DNA of 54,836 nucleotides from Candidatus Adiutrix sp. GTDB lineage: Bacteria; Desulfobacterota; Desulfarculia; Adiutricales; Adiutricaceae. The notes under the pieces were generated by a model, which saw only the letters and a program-made list of their open reading frames with translations, searched no databases and was not told the origin of the DNA. Made by a program: the position numbers and the translations under genes. Location: contig JAISFR010000095.1 of the NCBI GenBank assembly GCA_031263565.1, positions 1 through 54,836 on the forward strand, read 5' to 3'. Shown one piece after another: positions 1 through 9,863 of the stretch (the stretch's first letter is position 1; each line of letters starts with the position of its first letter).

Positions 1-297
1 GTCATGATGAAGCGTTGAAGAGGCTTTGTTCCGGTTTGCCTCAGGCGGCTTTTGGCGTCCCCGCTTCGGCGTTTCTTTGATGAAGAAGAACCTCTATATT
101 TATACAGTTCGGTTGCGGCGTAGACGGTTTCGCCGCCTTCGGCCTTGACGATGTTGATGACGCGTTGACATGACGTTGACCAATGCCATATAAAATGATA
201 AAATTCTTTCCTTATCAGAGCAGGCTGATTATCAGGCGCCGTTCCCTTTTCAGGGTCGGCCGCCCGCCGGCAGCCAGTTCACCGGAAGGATGGAATA
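1..297. other. Intergenic region upstream of glgP
   Basis: No gene is supported here. A minus-strand frame between about 1 and 180 stays open and reads like ordinary protein, but it has no visible start codon and matches nothing I recognise, so it is not called. The right half becomes AT-rich and carries the glgP promoter described separately. Confidence 0.5.
165..194 (+). promoter_or_regulatory. Sigma-70-type promoter for glgP
   Basis: TTGACA at 165-170 and TATAAA at 189-194 are separated by 18 bases, close to the housekeeping consensus. Transcription would start near 201, leaving a leader of about 95 bases before the glgP start at 298. This is read from sequence only; no transcript evidence is available. 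Confidence 0.6.
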
Positions 298-2838
298 ATG
301 AGAGCCAAACAGGAATTTAAAGTCGTCCCCCGTTTCCCTGAGAAGATGGAGCCCTTAAGGCGCATGGCCTACAACGTCATCTTCAGCTGGCAGAACAATA
401 TCCGCGATATTTTCCAGCGCATAGATCCCAAACTCTGGGACGATTCGGGGCACAACCCGGTGGCCTTCATGGGCCAGGTCAGCCAGGAACGCCTGGAATG
501 CCTGGTGGGCGACCTGGGTTTCATGTCCCAACTGGAAGAGGCGGCCAACCGTTTTGACAAATACATGGCCGCGCCCAAAATCGGCGACGGACGGACCTGC
601 GTGGCCTATTTCTCAGCCGAATTCGGCCTGACCACCTGCGTGCCCATCTATTCAGGAGGCCTGGGCATGCTGGCCGGCGACCATCTGAAGTCGGCCTCGG
701 ATCTCAATATCCCCCTGGTGGGCATGGGCCTGCTCTATCAGGAAGGCTATTTCTCCCAGTATCTCAACAACGACGGCTGGCAGATGGAACGTTACCCGGC
801 CAACGACTTCGACAACATGCCCGTCACCCGGGTGCCGGGGGCCGACGGCCGGCAGATCAAGGTGGAGGTCAATTTCAAAGGCCGGCCGGTCAGCATCGCC
901 GTCTGGTGCGTCCAGGTGGGCCGGATACCCCTCTATCTCCTGGACACCGATCTGGACGAGAACCCGCCCGACATCCGGGGCACCACGGCCCAACTCTACG
1001 GCGGCGACCGGGAGACCCGCATCCGTCAGGAAATCGTTTTGGGCATCGGCGGGGTCCGGGCGCTTAAGGCCATCGGCCTGACCCCCACGGTCATCCATAT
1101 GAACGAAGGCCACAGCGCCTTCTCGGCCCTGGAGCGCATCGCCCTCTTGCGCAAGGATTTCGGCCTGTCCTTCGACGCCGCCCGGGAAGTGGTCCAGGCC
1201 TCCACGGTTTTCACCACCCACACCCCGGTGCCGGCCGGCAACGACACCTTCGACCCGGAACTGGCCCGGGCCTATTTCGAGGAATACTCCAAGGAACTGG
1301 GCATCAACTGGCGGGTGCTCCTGGGCTACGGCCGCATCAACCCCCGCGACGAAGGCGAAGCCTTCGGGGTCACCCCCCTGTCGCTGAGGCTGTCGGCCCA
1401 CGCCAACGGGGTCAGCCGGCTTCACGGCGAAGTCAGCCGCCGCATGTGGCAGAACATCTGGCCCAAAAACCCGGTGGAAGATACCCCCATCGACTACGTC
1501 ACCAACGGCATCCACGTCTCTTCCTGGGCCTCCCGGGAGATCGCCCGTCTTTACGACCGCTACCTGGGCGCCGACTGGAACGAGGACCGCAACCCCCAGC
1601 ACATCTGGCGGCAAATCAGACAGATCCCTCTGTCGGAATTGTGGCGCGCCCATGAAAATTGCCGGGGCCGCCTGGTGGCCTTCACCCGCCGGGCCCTCTT
1701 CAAGCAGTTGAAAGCCCAGGGGGCGGGCACCGACACTCTGCGCCAGAGCATGGAAGTGCTCTCGCCCGACACTTTGACCATCGGCTTTGCCCGCCGCTTC
1801 GCCACCTACAAGCGGGCCACCCTCCTCTTCCGCGACCCAGGCCGCCTGGACAAGATCATCAACAACCCGGCCCGGCCCATCCAACTCATCATTGCCGGCA
1901 AGGCCCACCCCCAGGACAACGAAGGCAAGGCCTTCATCAAGCAGATCATTCATCTGGCCCGGGAACCGCGTTTCAGCAACCGCATTGTTTTTCTGGAAAA
2001 CTATAACATGCGCATGGCCAGCCTTTTGGTCTCCGGCTGCGACGTCTGGCTCAACAACCCGCGCCGGCCGCTGGAAGCCTGCGGCACCAGCGGCATGAAG
2101 GCCACGGCCAACGGCGTCCTGAACCTCTCGGTACTCGACGGCTGGTGGGATGAGGGTTATGCCCCGGAATACGGCTGGGCCATCGGTCAGGGCGAAGTGG
2201 ACCACAACCATGAGCTGCAGGATGAAACCGAGGCCCAGGCTCTCTATAACCTTTTGGAAAAGCAGGTGGCCCCCCTCTTCTACCAGCGCACCTCCGACGG
2301 CCTGCCGCAGCTCTGGTGCGAGATGATGCGGGGCAGCATCTGCGACCTGGTGCCGCGTTTCAGTTCCCACCGCATGGTCATTGATTACTACGAACGTTTT
2401 TACAAGCCCTCCTCGGAACGTTTTGACGGCCTGACCCGGGACAATTTCCGGGAAGCCGCGGCCCGGGCCGACTGGCGGCAGAAGTTGATGACCAGTTGGA
2501 GCGATATGAGCATCACCGGCATTTCCTCCAACGCCGACCAGGGCAGCCTCAACGTGGGCGACGAGATCGAATTCCGCGCCGAAGTGCGCCTGGGCTCGTT
2601 GAGCCCTGAAGACATTACCGTGGAAGCCTATTACGGCCATCTGGATCACATGGGCGAATTCATCGACCGCAACACCCTGCCCCTGAGCCCGGAAAACGAT
2701 CTGGGCGGCGGGGTCCGGCGCTTCAAGAACAGCGTGGCCTGCCGCAGCACCGGCAAGTTCGGCTATACTGTCCGGGTGACCCCCAGCCAGGCCCGCCTGG
2801 CCAACACCTTTGTCATGGGCCTGGTCTCCTGGGCCTGA
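298..2838 (+). CDS. glgP: Alpha-glucan (glycogen/maltodextrin) phosphorylase
   Basis: This 846-residue cytoplasmic enzyme belongs to glycosyltransferase family 35. It splits alpha-1,4-glucans with phosphate to release glucose-1-phosphate and so mobilises stored glycogen. The first ~110 residues match the DUF3417 domain found in the shorter bacterial and archaeal phosphorylases. The PLP site is clear: [14 protein letters not shown] places the Schiff-base lysine at K601, in the family position. NEGHSAF and [12 protein letters not shown] are further conserved catalytic-domain blocks. The ATG at 298 follows a GGAAGGA ribosome-binding sequence. The gene stands alone behind its own promoter, with no other glycogen gene in view. 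Substrate preference (glycogen or maltodextrin) cannot be told from sequence. Confidence 0.93.
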   Translation: MRAKQEFKVVPRFPEKMEPLRRMAYNVIFSWQNNIRDIFQRIDPKLWDDSGHNPVAFMGQVSQERLECLVGDLGFMSQLEEAANRFDKYMAAPKIGDGRTCVAYFSAEFGLTTCVPIYSGGLGMLAGDHLKSASDLNIPLVGMGLLYQEGYFSQYLNNDGWQMERYPANDFDNMPVTRVPGADGRQIKVEVNFKGRPVSIAVWCVQVGRIPLYLLDTDLDENPPDIRGTTAQLYGGDRETRIRQEIVLGIGGVRALKAIGLTPTVIHMNEGHSAFSALERIALLRKDFGLSFDAAREVVQASTVFTTHTPVPAGNDTFDPELARAYFEEYSKELGINWRVLLGYGRINPRDEGEAFGVTPLSLRLSAHANGVSRLHGEVSRRMWQNIWPKNPVEDTPIDYVTNGIHVSSWASREIARLYDRYLGADWNEDRNPQHIWRQIRQIPLSELWRAHENCRGRLVAFTRRALFKQLKAQGAGTDTLRQSMEVLSPDTLTIGFARRFATYKRATLLFRDPGRLDKIINNPARPIQLIIAGKAHPQDNEGKAFIKQIIHLAREPRFSNRIVFLENYNMRMASLLVSGCDVWLNNPRRPLEACGTSGMKATANGVLNLSVLDGWWDEGYAPEYGWAIGQGEVDHNHELQDETEAQALYNLLEKQVAPLFYQRTSDGLPQLWCEMMRGSICDLVPRFSSHRMVIDYYERFYKPSSERFDGLTRDNFREAAARADWRQKLMTSWSDMSITGISSNADQGSLNVGDEIEFRAEVRLGSLSPEDITVEAYYGHLDHMGEFIDRNTLPLSPENDLGGGVRRFKNSVACRSTGKFGYTVRVTPSQARLANTFVMGLVSWA

Positions 2839-2897
2839 TCAAGGCCCGGCCAGGCTGAAAATTTCCACTTCGAAAGAAAAGGAGCGACCACAAGCCC

Positions 2898-3653
2898 ATG
2901 TGTGCCGCCAACGCCAGCCGGGCAAGCCGGCCCGTCGATCCCAAGCGTCTCCTGAGACCTCAAACCAGACTGGATATCATCCTGAATACGGACTTCATGA
3001 CCGGACAGTCCGATGTCCGCAGTTCCATGATCCTGGACATCACCCCCGACTATGTGGTGGCCGCCCAGAGCGACCCGCCGATTCTCAAATCCATGGTGGA
3101 CCGCATTGTGGAGGCCACTATCGTCCACCATGACTTTCTGACCTATCAGTCCACCCGCTGGGGCTGGAGCAGCCGGCTTCTGAACCTGAACAACGACTAT
3201 CGCATTAACCCCAAGGACCCCCAGTCGGTCATGGTCTCGGCCGTCTATCTGAGTCTGCCGGGCCCCAAAGGGCTCCAGAAAAGCAATGTCCGCCAGGCCT
3301 ACCGGCTGGATGCCGGCAGCGGCGGACGCATCAAAGTTGAAATGTCCCCGGCCCCGGTCAGCCTTCTGAATTTTTCAGCCGGCGGGATGATGCTGGCCAC
3401 TCCGGCCCCGCCCAAATACAACCTGGGGCACGAAGTCGACTACAGCCTGCTCTTTCCGGCCGACGGGTCGCTGGACCAAACCACCATCCGGGGTCGGGCC
3501 GTGGTGGTGCGCCTGGAATACGAGCCGGGCGAAGCCAAGGCCAAACTGGGCCTCAAATTTCTGGACCTCAGCCCCGAAACCTTCCGCAACCTGGAAAAAG
3601 TCATCAACTACTACATGCTGGAAGAACAGCGCCGACGCAACCGGGAATTTTAG
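2898..3653 (+). CDS. PilZ-domain protein, probable c-di-GMP effector
   Basis: This is a 251-residue soluble protein. The C-terminal ~120 residues form a PilZ domain: RQAYR (R132, R136) is the RxxxR c-di-GMP-binding motif, and NFSAGG from N158 is the companion D/NxSxxG motif. Both arms are intact, so nucleotide binding is likely. The N-terminal ~125 residues resemble the YcgR-type flanking domain that often precedes PilZ, but this is a weak match by eye. The target is unknown. Its stop overlaps the stop of the convergent acyltransferase gene by 4 bases. The window also encodes a GGDEF cyclase and an HD-GYP phosphodiesterase about 45 kb away that could feed this receptor. The start is uncertain because the only purine-rich stretch lies about 13 bases upstream. 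Confidence 0.8.
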   Translation: MCAANASRASRPVDPKRLLRPQTRLDIILNTDFMTGQSDVRSSMILDITPDYVVAAQSDPPILKSMVDRIVEATIVHHDFLTYQSTRWGWSSRLLNLNNDYRINPKDPQSVMVSAVYLSLPGPKGLQKSNVRQAYRLDAGSGGRIKVEMSPAPVSLLNFSAGGMMLATPAPPKYNLGHEVDYSLLFPADGSLDQTTIRGRAVVVRLEYEPGEAKAKLGLKFLDLSPETFRNLEKVINYYMLEEQRRRNREF

Positions 3654-4345
3654 GGCCGGTCACGGACATCGGCCCAACGCTCCAGTTCCAGTTCGGCCTC
3701 GCGGACGGCGGCGGAAATTTCCGCGCCCAGAACGCGGCTCTGCCGATGCCCCGGCCAGCGGGCGGCCTCCGGCGGCAGATAGACCGGCGGGCGGAAAGCG
3801 ATGACCAGCCTGGAGCCGGGCAGGGCCAGCCGGTTCTTGCTCCAGCTTTTTTTGAAAGTGCAGGCCCGGGAAACGGCCACCCCCAGAGGCACCAGCGGCC
3901 GCCCGGTTTTGGCCGCCAGATAGGCCGCCCCGGGTTTGGCCACCTGATAAGGCCCCTTGGGCCCGTCGGCGGCCAAGGCCACATTATGCCCGCTCTCCAG
4001 GGCTTTTTTCATGGCCAGAAGCCCGGCCGCCCCGCCCCGGGAAGAAGAGCCCCGGATAGGCCGGTGACCCAGAACCGAAAAAGTCCGGCTTAAAATGTCG
4101 CCGTCCCGGGACTGGCTGACCAGGATGCTGGCCTTCATCTGCGGCAGGGTCGGCAAAAGGCAGAGATCGTCGCCATGCCAGTGGGCCATGATGATCGGCC
4201 CGATTTCCTCCAGATTCGGATGATTGATCAGCCGCAGCCTCACTGTGGCGTAAAGGGCCTTGGAAAAGCGCCCCAGCCAGGCCGGCCAGTCCAGGGGAAA
4301 ATGGGCCCGGCCGCCGTTCCGATTATTATCCAGAACTTCCGACAT
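3650..4345 (-). CDS. DUF374 lysophospholipid acyltransferase-like protein
   Basis: A 231-residue protein of the DUF374 branch of the LPLAT acyltransferase superfamily. It has a HWHGDD block in the position of the HxxxxD motif, followed by SRDGDI, RGSSSRGG and AADGPKGP, which are the family's hallmark blocks. Proteins of this kind often sit near lipid A or envelope genes and are thought to acylate a lipid, but the substrate is not established. It has no signal peptide and is probably a peripheral inner-membrane protein. It lies 10 bases downstream of the ABC exporter permease and is presumably the last gene of that operon. Confidence 0.8.
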   Translation of the reverse strand: MSEVLDNNRNGGRAHFPLDWPAWLGRFSKALYATVRLRLINHPNLEEIGPIIMAHWHGDDLCLLPTLPQMKASILVSQSRDGDILSRTFSVLGHRPIRGSSSRGGAAGLLAMKKALESGHNVALAADGPKGPYQVAKPGAAYLAAKTGRPLVPLGVAVSRACTFKKSWSKNRLALPGSRLVIAFRPPVYLPPEAARWPGHRQSRVLGAEISAAVREAELELERWADVRDRP

Positions 4346-4355
4346 AGTCTCCGAT

Positions 4356-6083
4356 TCAGCCCTCGTCGTTTCCTTCCTTCAAGGCCTTGAGCCCCTGCCG
4401 CATGGGGACGAGCATCAATAAAACGCAGATCGCGGCGGCGGCCAGCAGCAACAGGACCGCCACAGCCAGGGCGCCGGCCCCCGGCTGCCAGCGGCGGGAG
4501 CCCCGTTCCATATTCAAAAACAGAACCACCGGCCAGGACGAAAGCCCGATGACCGCCACGCTGCTCAGGCTGGAACTGACCATGTAGATCAGACCGCCGT
4601 AGCCGGTGGGGGCCTGGGCCGGATTGGCGGCGTCAAAGCGGGGAAAACGTCCTCCCAGGCCGATGGCCAGGGCGCAGAGGCCAGGAGTCAGGGCCATAAT
4701 GATCAGAACGGCCGAAATATTCATGACCGGGCCGACGTCCAGATAGCGGTTGCCGAAAATGATCAGCATCAGGGAGATCAGCCAGATGGGCGGCAGCCAG
4801 AGCCAGAATTTGATCCACAGAAAATCTTTCAGGCTCATGGGCGCGGCCTTGATGATCCAATAGGCGAAGCCCTCCCCGGAAATGGAGGGAAAGGCGAAAC
4901 GCAGGGCCAGGGTGGCGGCCACCAGGGCCACCAGGGCCATGTTGAGAAAGGCGAAGGAATTTTCCAGCACAAAAGCCCCGGCCGGAAAGCGCCCCAGATT
5001 GAGGACGGAAAAGTTGTAGAGATAGATGACCAGCAGAGCGGCCAGGAGCAGCAGTTGGGACCACTGGGCGTTATCCCGGAAAAAGGTTTTCAGGTCTTTG
5101 GTGACCAGGGCCCGCCGCGCCGGCTTCATTAAAGAGGTCAGAAAACGCCAGGCCCGGCCGAACAGGGCTAAGGTCACGGTGTCGCTCCCCCGCCGGCGGA
5201 AGCTGCCGGAAAGGCTTTTATTATAGCCCGGCCAGTAGAGAAACTGAGCCAGATACGAAGTCAGCACGGCCAGGGCCGCAGCCGTGCTCCACAAAAGGGC
5301 CAGCCACCAGATAAAGCTCATGGGCCCCGGCAGGCCGCTCAGTTCCGGCCAGACCGCCTCCACGGCCCATTCGGTGGGCAGGAGGATGGAACTCGGGCTT
5401 TGGAGATTGGCCAGATAGGCGGCGGCGCTCATGAAGCCGGCCGGGTTGACCAGCTCTTCCGGCCTCATCAGGCGAAAGGCGATATAGAGACCGCAAAAAC
5501 CCACGATGGCCGCCAGGCCCATGATCTCCCGGGCCCGGCGGGCCGGAAAGACGTTGACCAGCGCCATCACCAGCATCTGGCTGACATAGCCGGCGCCGGC
5601 CAGAAGAGGCCCGGTGGCCAGAGGCGCGGCCAGGTAATAGGTCCAGGGCGCTTTAAAGACATAGCCGTAGGCCAGGAAGACGGGCAACATGAAGGCCGCC
5701 GGCATCCAGGCGCTGACCAGGAGCGCCTGCCCGCTGCGGGCCCAGAAAAGACTTTCCAGACTGATGGGCGCAGCCATCAGAAGGTCCAGGTCCTTGGACA
5801 GGAAAAAGCCGGACAGCGAAGAGATCATGGCCGAAAACATCAAAAGTGCGGCCCCGGAGATCCACAAAAGGCCAAGGAATTTGCGGCACAAAAGGTCGCC
5901 GATGACGTCGGCGCCTCGGAGATTGCCCAGGACCCTGACCGCGAAAACAAAAACCAGCGCCCAGACCACCAGGGTAAAGAGGGCCACGAAAATGGCCCGG
6001 GTGCGCCCGCCCTGGCCGGGGCGGCGGATTATATTTCTCAAACCGATGATTCCGGGCTTCATCAAAACGATCCAGGCCGGCAT
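4356..6083 (-). CDS. ABC exporter permease subunit
   Basis: This is a 575-residue, highly hydrophobic protein with about 12-14 predicted membrane segments and no ATPase motif. It resembles ABC-2-type or 'putative ABC exporter' permeases. It starts at an ATG with an AGGAGG site 5 bases upstream, 57 bases after the stop of the ATPase gene that would power it. A basic region near residues 290-320 (GSFRRRGSD and following) separates two membrane bundles, suggesting an internally duplicated permease that works as one large subunit. The substrate is unknown. Its neighbours (lytic transglycosylase, anchored periplasmic protein, acyltransferase) hint at an envelope component. Confidence 0.8.
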   Translation of the reverse strand: MPAWIVLMKPGIIGLRNIIRRPGQGGRTRAIFVALFTLVVWALVFVFAVRVLGNLRGADVIGDLLCRKFLGLLWISGAALLMFSAMISSLSGFFLSKDLDLLMAAPISLESLFWARSGQALLVSAWMPAAFMLPVFLAYGYVFKAPWTYYLAAPLATGPLLAGAGYVSQMLVMALVNVFPARRAREIMGLAAIVGFCGLYIAFRLMRPEELVNPAGFMSAAAYLANLQSPSSILLPTEWAVEAVWPELSGLPGPMSFIWWLALLWSTAAALAVLTSYLAQFLYWPGYNKSLSGSFRRRGSDTVTLALFGRAWRFLTSLMKPARRALVTKDLKTFFRDNAQWSQLLLLAALLVIYLYNFSVLNLGRFPAGAFVLENSFAFLNMALVALVAATLALRFAFPSISGEGFAYWIIKAAPMSLKDFLWIKFWLWLPPIWLISLMLIIFGNRYLDVGPVMNISAVLIIMALTPGLCALAIGLGGRFPRFDAANPAQAPTGYGGLIYMVSSSLSSVAVIGLSSWPVVLFLNMERGSRRWQPGAGALAVAVLLLLAAAAICVLLMLVPMRQGLKALKEGNDEG

Positions 6084-6140
6084 CGGAGCCTCCTTCAGAT
6101 ATTAAAATTCAGGACAATTTCTATTTACCAGACAGAGCCA

Positions 6141-6899
6141 TCAGGAAGTGAAGACTTCGCTCAGCAGTTGAGGGGCGCCGCCGTCGGTTATTTTCAAAAA
6201 AACGTCCTCCAGGTCGCCGTCCTGGCCGCTGCGGGCCCGCAGTTCGTCCTCGGTGCCCACCGCCTTGAGCCGACCCTTGGAGATGATGCCGATGCGGTGG
6301 CAAAGGCGGGAGGCCAGGCTCATGGTGTGGGTCGAGATTAAAATGGCCACGCCCTCTTTTTCGGCCAGGTGTTTGAAAATATCCAAGACCAGCTTGGCCC
6401 CCCGGGGGTCGAGCCCGACAATGGGCTCATCCACCACCAGAATCCTGGGCCCGGGCAAGAGGGCGCCGGCCATGATCAGGCGCTGCTTCATGCCGTGGGA
6501 ATAGTTGTCGATCAGATCCTCGCTCCAGTCCAGGAGCTCAAACAGAGTCAGGAGCTTGGGGCCGCGGGCTTCCAGAACCTTCCGGGGCACGGCATAGAGG
6601 TCGGCCAGAAACTCGAAAAATTCCCAGCCGGAAAGTTTTTCGTAGAGAAAGGGGCGGTCGGGAATATAGCCCACCAGACGCTTGGCCAGAGCGGGTTCTT
6701 TGGCCAGGTCGTGGCCGCCGAGGATGATCTGCCCGCTGGTGGGGGCCAGGGCGCCGGCCACCATGCGTATGGTGGTGGTCTTGCCGGCGCCGTTAGGCCC
6801 CAGAAAACCGAATATCTCGCCGGCCGCCACGGTCAGGCTCAGATCGTCGACCGCCGTATGCCGCTGGTAGCGCTTGCTCAGACGCCTGATTTCAATCAT
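6141..6899 (-). CDS. ABC transporter ATP-binding protein
   Basis: A 252-residue nucleotide-binding subunit. Walker A is GPNGAGKTT (K40), the signature is YSHGMKQRL and Walker B is ILVVDEPIVGLDP. The SHGM form of the signature and the EPIVGLD Walker B are typical of the ABC-2 exporter (NatA/CcmA-like) branch rather than of importers. A short C-terminal extension follows the H-loop (ISTHTMS). It lies just upstream of the permease, so the two almost certainly form one exporter. The start at 6899 has AGAGG about 7 bases upstream. Confidence 0.9.
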   Translation of the reverse strand: MIEIRRLSKRYQRHTAVDDLSLTVAAGEIFGFLGPNGAGKTTTIRMVAGALAPTSGQIILGGHDLAKEPALAKRLVGYIPDRPFLYEKLSGWEFFEFLADLYAVPRKVLEARGPKLLTLFELLDWSEDLIDNYSHGMKQRLIMAGALLPGPRILVVDEPIVGLDPRGAKLVLDIFKHLAEKEGVAILISTHTMSLASRLCHRIGIISKGRLKAVGTEDELRARSGQDGDLEDVFLKITDGGAPQLLSEVFTS

Positions 6900-6931
6900 G
6901 AGGGAACCTCTGAAAATTTTATTACAGGCCC

Positions 6932-7879
6932 TTATTCGGCCTTTCCCCCGTTGAAGGCCGGGGACTCGGCGGCCTCCCGGGCCCGGTCTATTATTCTTTT
7001 CAATTCCTTACTGTTCAAGAGACCCGCCAGAGCCGGCGGCGGGACCAGGGGGCTGATTTCGGCCTGGGCCTGCCAGATCTCATCCACCCGCTCCAGGCGG
7101 AAGCCGCCCCCCTCTTCCTCGAAGACTCGGCCGTAGCGGTCGATGAGCAGCCGGGCGCCGACCGGGCCTTCGCCCAGGCGGACCCGGAAACCCGGCTGTT
7201 CGCGCCCGATTTCCGGGTCATAAACCGGGGCCTGGCCTTCCAGCCTGACCGCCAGAGGTCTGAGGCCGCGGCTGAAGGGCTCCAGAACCGTCAGGGCGTA
7301 ATTGCCGTTTCTGGTCAAGCCCAGATAACTGAGATAGGAAGGCAGGAACTGAGTCAGGACCGGACCGGCCGGAGCCTTGAGACTGACCGGCCGCTGAAAA
7401 TCCAAATGCCGGGCGTAGTCGCCCAGAAGATGGCCGTATTGCTCCAAAAAATCGACCAGCAGCGGCCCGTAGTCACCCAGGCTGACTTCCAGATTCAGGA
7501 ACTCGTCCCGGACCAGGCCGCGCTCGACAACGGTCAGGGGCCCGGCCTGGACGATGAGGCTGAATTCAAGAAGATTCATGGTCCTGTCAAAAATGGCCTG
7601 GACACTGGAGCTGATTTGAATCTTCCGGTCTTGAACCATCAGTTCGGCCGTCAGGCTCTGCCCGCCCTGATAGCCGCCCTCGGGCAGGCGGCGCAGGTTC
7701 TTGCTGGCCCAGCCGATTTTCTGCGAGCCATAGTTCAGGCTGTAATATTCCAGGCTGTCGGGCAAAAAGGCGGCATCGATTTTCTCCGGCACCGGCCAGG
7801 TGCGGCTCTCGTGCCACCACCAGCCCATCAGGCCGGCCCAGATAAGCAGAACTATTATTTTCAGGCTGTTTTTTAGCAT
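6932..7879 (-). CDS. Membrane-anchored protein of unknown function in the exporter operon
   Basis: A 315-residue protein that I cannot assign. A single hydrophobic N-terminal segment (residues ~7-20, IVLLIWAGLMGWWW) is followed by about 290 hydrophilic residues with beta-type alternation, so it is probably an inner-membrane-anchored periplasmic protein. The block SLNYGSQKIGWA followed by strands resembles proteins annotated only as transglutaminase-associated or hypothetical, which is not strong enough for a call. It sits 11 bases downstream of the PHP gene and 32 bases upstream of the ABC ATPase, so it is probably co-transcribed and may act as a periplasmic partner of the exporter. The start has GAGGG 7 bases upstream. 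Confidence 0.6.
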   Translation of the reverse strand: MLKNSLKIIVLLIWAGLMGWWWHESRTWPVPEKIDAAFLPDSLEYYSLNYGSQKIGWASKNLRRLPEGGYQGGQSLTAELMVQDRKIQISSSVQAIFDRTMNLLEFSLIVQAGPLTVVERGLVRDEFLNLEVSLGDYGPLLVDFLEQYGHLLGDYARHLDFQRPVSLKAPAGPVLTQFLPSYLSYLGLTRNGNYALTVLEPFSRGLRPLAVRLEGQAPVYDPEIGREQPGFRVRLGEGPVGARLLIDRYGRVFEEEGGGFRLERVDEIWQAQAEISPLVPPPALAGLLNSKELKRIIDRAREAAESPAFNGGKAE

Positions 7880-7889
7880 GGGCAGACCC

Positions 7890-8576
7890 TCAGAGAGGTC
7901 CGTAAAGCCGCTGACGGAAGGTTTCAGCCAGAAGGGCGGCGTGGCGCATCAATCCCAGGTATTCATCGTCATCAAGGCCGGCGCCGAGGGCCACGGCCCG
8001 CTGTCCGCCGGGATTATAAAAGTCGCCGGGGGCGTGGCCGTCGGAATTGATCAGCATTTTCGCCCCCTGCCTCCTGGCCAGTTTAACGACCAGGCCATTG
8101 GTCAGGCAGTGACCCTGGCGGCCGCTTATCTCCAGGTAAACGCCGCATTCGGCGGCCAGGGCCGCCTCCTCTTCGCTCAAAAGCCCGGGGTGGGCCAAGA
8201 TGTCCGCCCCGGCTTCAATGGCCGCCCGGTTGGTGCCCGGGGCCACCGGTTCGGCCAGGCTTTCCCCGTGCACCACCACATGGCTGGCGCCCAGTTCCCT
8301 GGCCCGCGCAATCAGGCCGCCGATGAGCGGCGGGGGCACATGGGTGATTTCCACCCCGGGCAGCACCAGAAGATCGCCCAGAGAGCCGTTGAGGGCCAGA
8401 GCCGAGGCCCGGGCCTTAATCAGGGTGCCTTCCAAAGTGCCGTGATCCACATGATCGGCCAGACCCAGCACCCGATAGCCGGCCACCTGTACCCGGCGGG
8501 CCAGTTCGGCCGGCACCAGGGCGCCGTCGGAAAGCAGGCTGTGAGTATGAAAATCTATGACCGCCGGGGCGTCCAT
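7890..8576 (-). CDS. PHP-domain metal-dependent phosphoesterase (histidinol-phosphatase-like)
   Basis: A 228-residue soluble protein of the PHP superfamily. The metal-binding opening DFHTHSLLSDG, then LADHVDH, a VHGES segment, HPGLL and a late SDGHAPGDF give the expected string of His/Asp/Glu ligands for a trinuclear metal site. This subfamily is usually annotated 'histidinol phosphate phosphatase domain-containing protein', but no other histidine genes lie nearby, so the true substrate is uncertain. It starts 6 bases after the stop of the lytic transglycosylase and is probably translationally coupled to it. Confidence 0.8.
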   Translation of the reverse strand: MDAPAVIDFHTHSLLSDGALVPAELARRVQVAGYRVLGLADHVDHGTLEGTLIKARASALALNGSLGDLLVLPGVEITHVPPPLIGGLIARARELGASHVVVHGESLAEPVAPGTNRAAIEAGADILAHPGLLSEEEAALAAECGVYLEISGRQGHCLTNGLVVKLARRQGAKMLINSDGHAPGDFYNPGGQRAVALGAGLDDDEYLGLMRHAALLAETFRQRLYGPL

Positions 8577-8582
8577 TTGGCC

Positions 8583-9776
8583 CTACTTGTTCTTGGCCAG
8601 ATAATCGGCCACATAAAGAACGGTGTTGACGTAAATGCCGCTCTTGTTGTACTTCATGACCACCGCCCGACGCTGTTCCTCGCTCATCCGGCCCCCGGTC
8701 CAGCCGTGGCTTTTCAGGAAATGGCCGATGCTGAAGATGGCGTCGGTCTTGTCAAAGAGATCGACCCGGCCGTCGCGGTTGCCGTCCACCCCGTATTTCA
8801 GGACATTGGAGGGCATAAACTGGCCCCAGCCCACCGCCCCGAAGATGGAAGAGGGAAAAGCGGTCAGGTCATGGCCGTTCCGGAAGGAATAAGTCATCAA
8901 AGCGGCCAGTTCGTTCAGGGCCCAGTCGCCGCGCCTGACGGCCGTCTCCTCAAGAAAGCGCCGCGACTCCCGGTCTTTGTCCAGGTCGGACACCGCCGCC
9001 TGAACCACTGAAAAATCAGAAGCCGCGGCGGCCATGGAGGCCAGCATGTCGGCGGCCTTGTATCGGCCTAAAAATTCTCCGTAGCGGGTTTCCACCCACA
9101 TGATGGCCGCGGCCAGTTCGCCGGGCACATTGTATTCCCGGCTCATGCGCTGAAAAATCTCCCGATCGGCCTGATAGAGGCCTTTGATCTTGGCCAGAGC
9201 CGCGGCATTGGTGAACTGGGTATGGGTGGCGGTGCGCGACGCTTTCCGGGCCGGGGGCGGGCTGTATTCCGAAAGAGGCCGCAGGGCCCGGCCCTTCATG
9301 GCCCGGTTGACGGCCGCCAAGGTGGCCGGGGAGACCTGGCCGTCGCGACCCAGGTGCCGGTCGGTCTGAAACTTGATGATGGCGTCTTTGGTATCCGGCC
9401 CGCCCCGTCCGTCGATGCGGATTTCGTAACCCAGTTGGAACAGTTTCTCCTGAATTTCCTTGATCAGGTCCGATCGGAAATAAATGGGATAGAGTTCCTT
9501 GAGCTTGGCGGCCATGGGCCCGCTAGTGTAGTTCAGATTGGGGGAGCGGAAGACCGCCTCCAACTGCTCCTGACTGAAGCCCCGCTGCGAGAGCTTCCCG
9601 GCCGGCCCTTTCCAGGGCTCCGGGATGCGGGACAGATTCAGGCTTCTGACGGCCGGAGCCGCCGGAGAACCGGTCGTGGAGCCGCCGGTGGTCTTGGTCC
9701 CCAGGCAGCCGCTCAGCAAAAGGCAGAAAAAGAGCGAAGTCAGGCCCGAGAGGCATCTTTTGAAATCAGCGGACAT
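8583..9776 (-). CDS. Lytic murein transglycosylase (MltB-type lipoprotein) with peptidoglycan-binding domain
   Basis: A 397-residue lipoprotein that cleaves peptidoglycan glycan strands to 1,6-anhydro ends. The signal sequence ends in a lipobox (LLLSGC). A peptidoglycan-binding helix bundle follows (LGYEIRIDGRGGPDT), placed before rather than after the catalytic domain. The catalytic block VETRYGEFLG carries the family's general-acid glutamate. GAVGWGQFMPSN and DGNRDGRVDLFD match the MltB substrate groove and calcium-binding EF loop. The ATG at 9776 is preferred to the TTG one codon earlier. It heads an operon with the PHP protein, the anchored unknown and the ABC exporter. Confidence 0.88.
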   Translation of the reverse strand: MSADFKRCLSGLTSLFFCLLLSGCLGTKTTGGSTTGSPAAPAVRSLNLSRIPEPWKGPAGKLSQRGFSQEQLEAVFRSPNLNYTSGPMAAKLKELYPIYFRSDLIKEIQEKLFQLGYEIRIDGRGGPDTKDAIIKFQTDRHLGRDGQVSPATLAAVNRAMKGRALRPLSEYSPPPARKASRTATHTQFTNAAALAKIKGLYQADREIFQRMSREYNVPGELAAAIMWVETRYGEFLGRYKAADMLASMAAAASDFSVVQAAVSDLDKDRESRRFLEETAVRRGDWALNELAALMTYSFRNGHDLTAFPSSIFGAVGWGQFMPSNVLKYGVDGNRDGRVDLFDKTDAIFSIGHFLKSHGWTGGRMSEEQRRAVVMKYNKSGIYVNTVLYVADYLAKNK

Positions 9777-9863
9777 CAATTTTTTTACTTCTCATCAGGC
9801 GGCCGCGCCGGGCGACGGCCGCCGAATCGCTCAAGGCGTTCAGGCGACGGTTCACGCCGTGCG

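Noticed and set aside
1-180. Minus-strand coding-like stretch at the window edge
   Set aside because: It is open and plausible in composition (RVINIVKAEGGETVYAATE), but has no start codon in view and no family match.
652-2649. 665-residue open frame antisense to glgP
   Set aside because: It is a mirror of a GC-rich coding frame, low in lysine and rich in Gly/Ala/Val/His, with no family motif; glgP on the other strand is certain.
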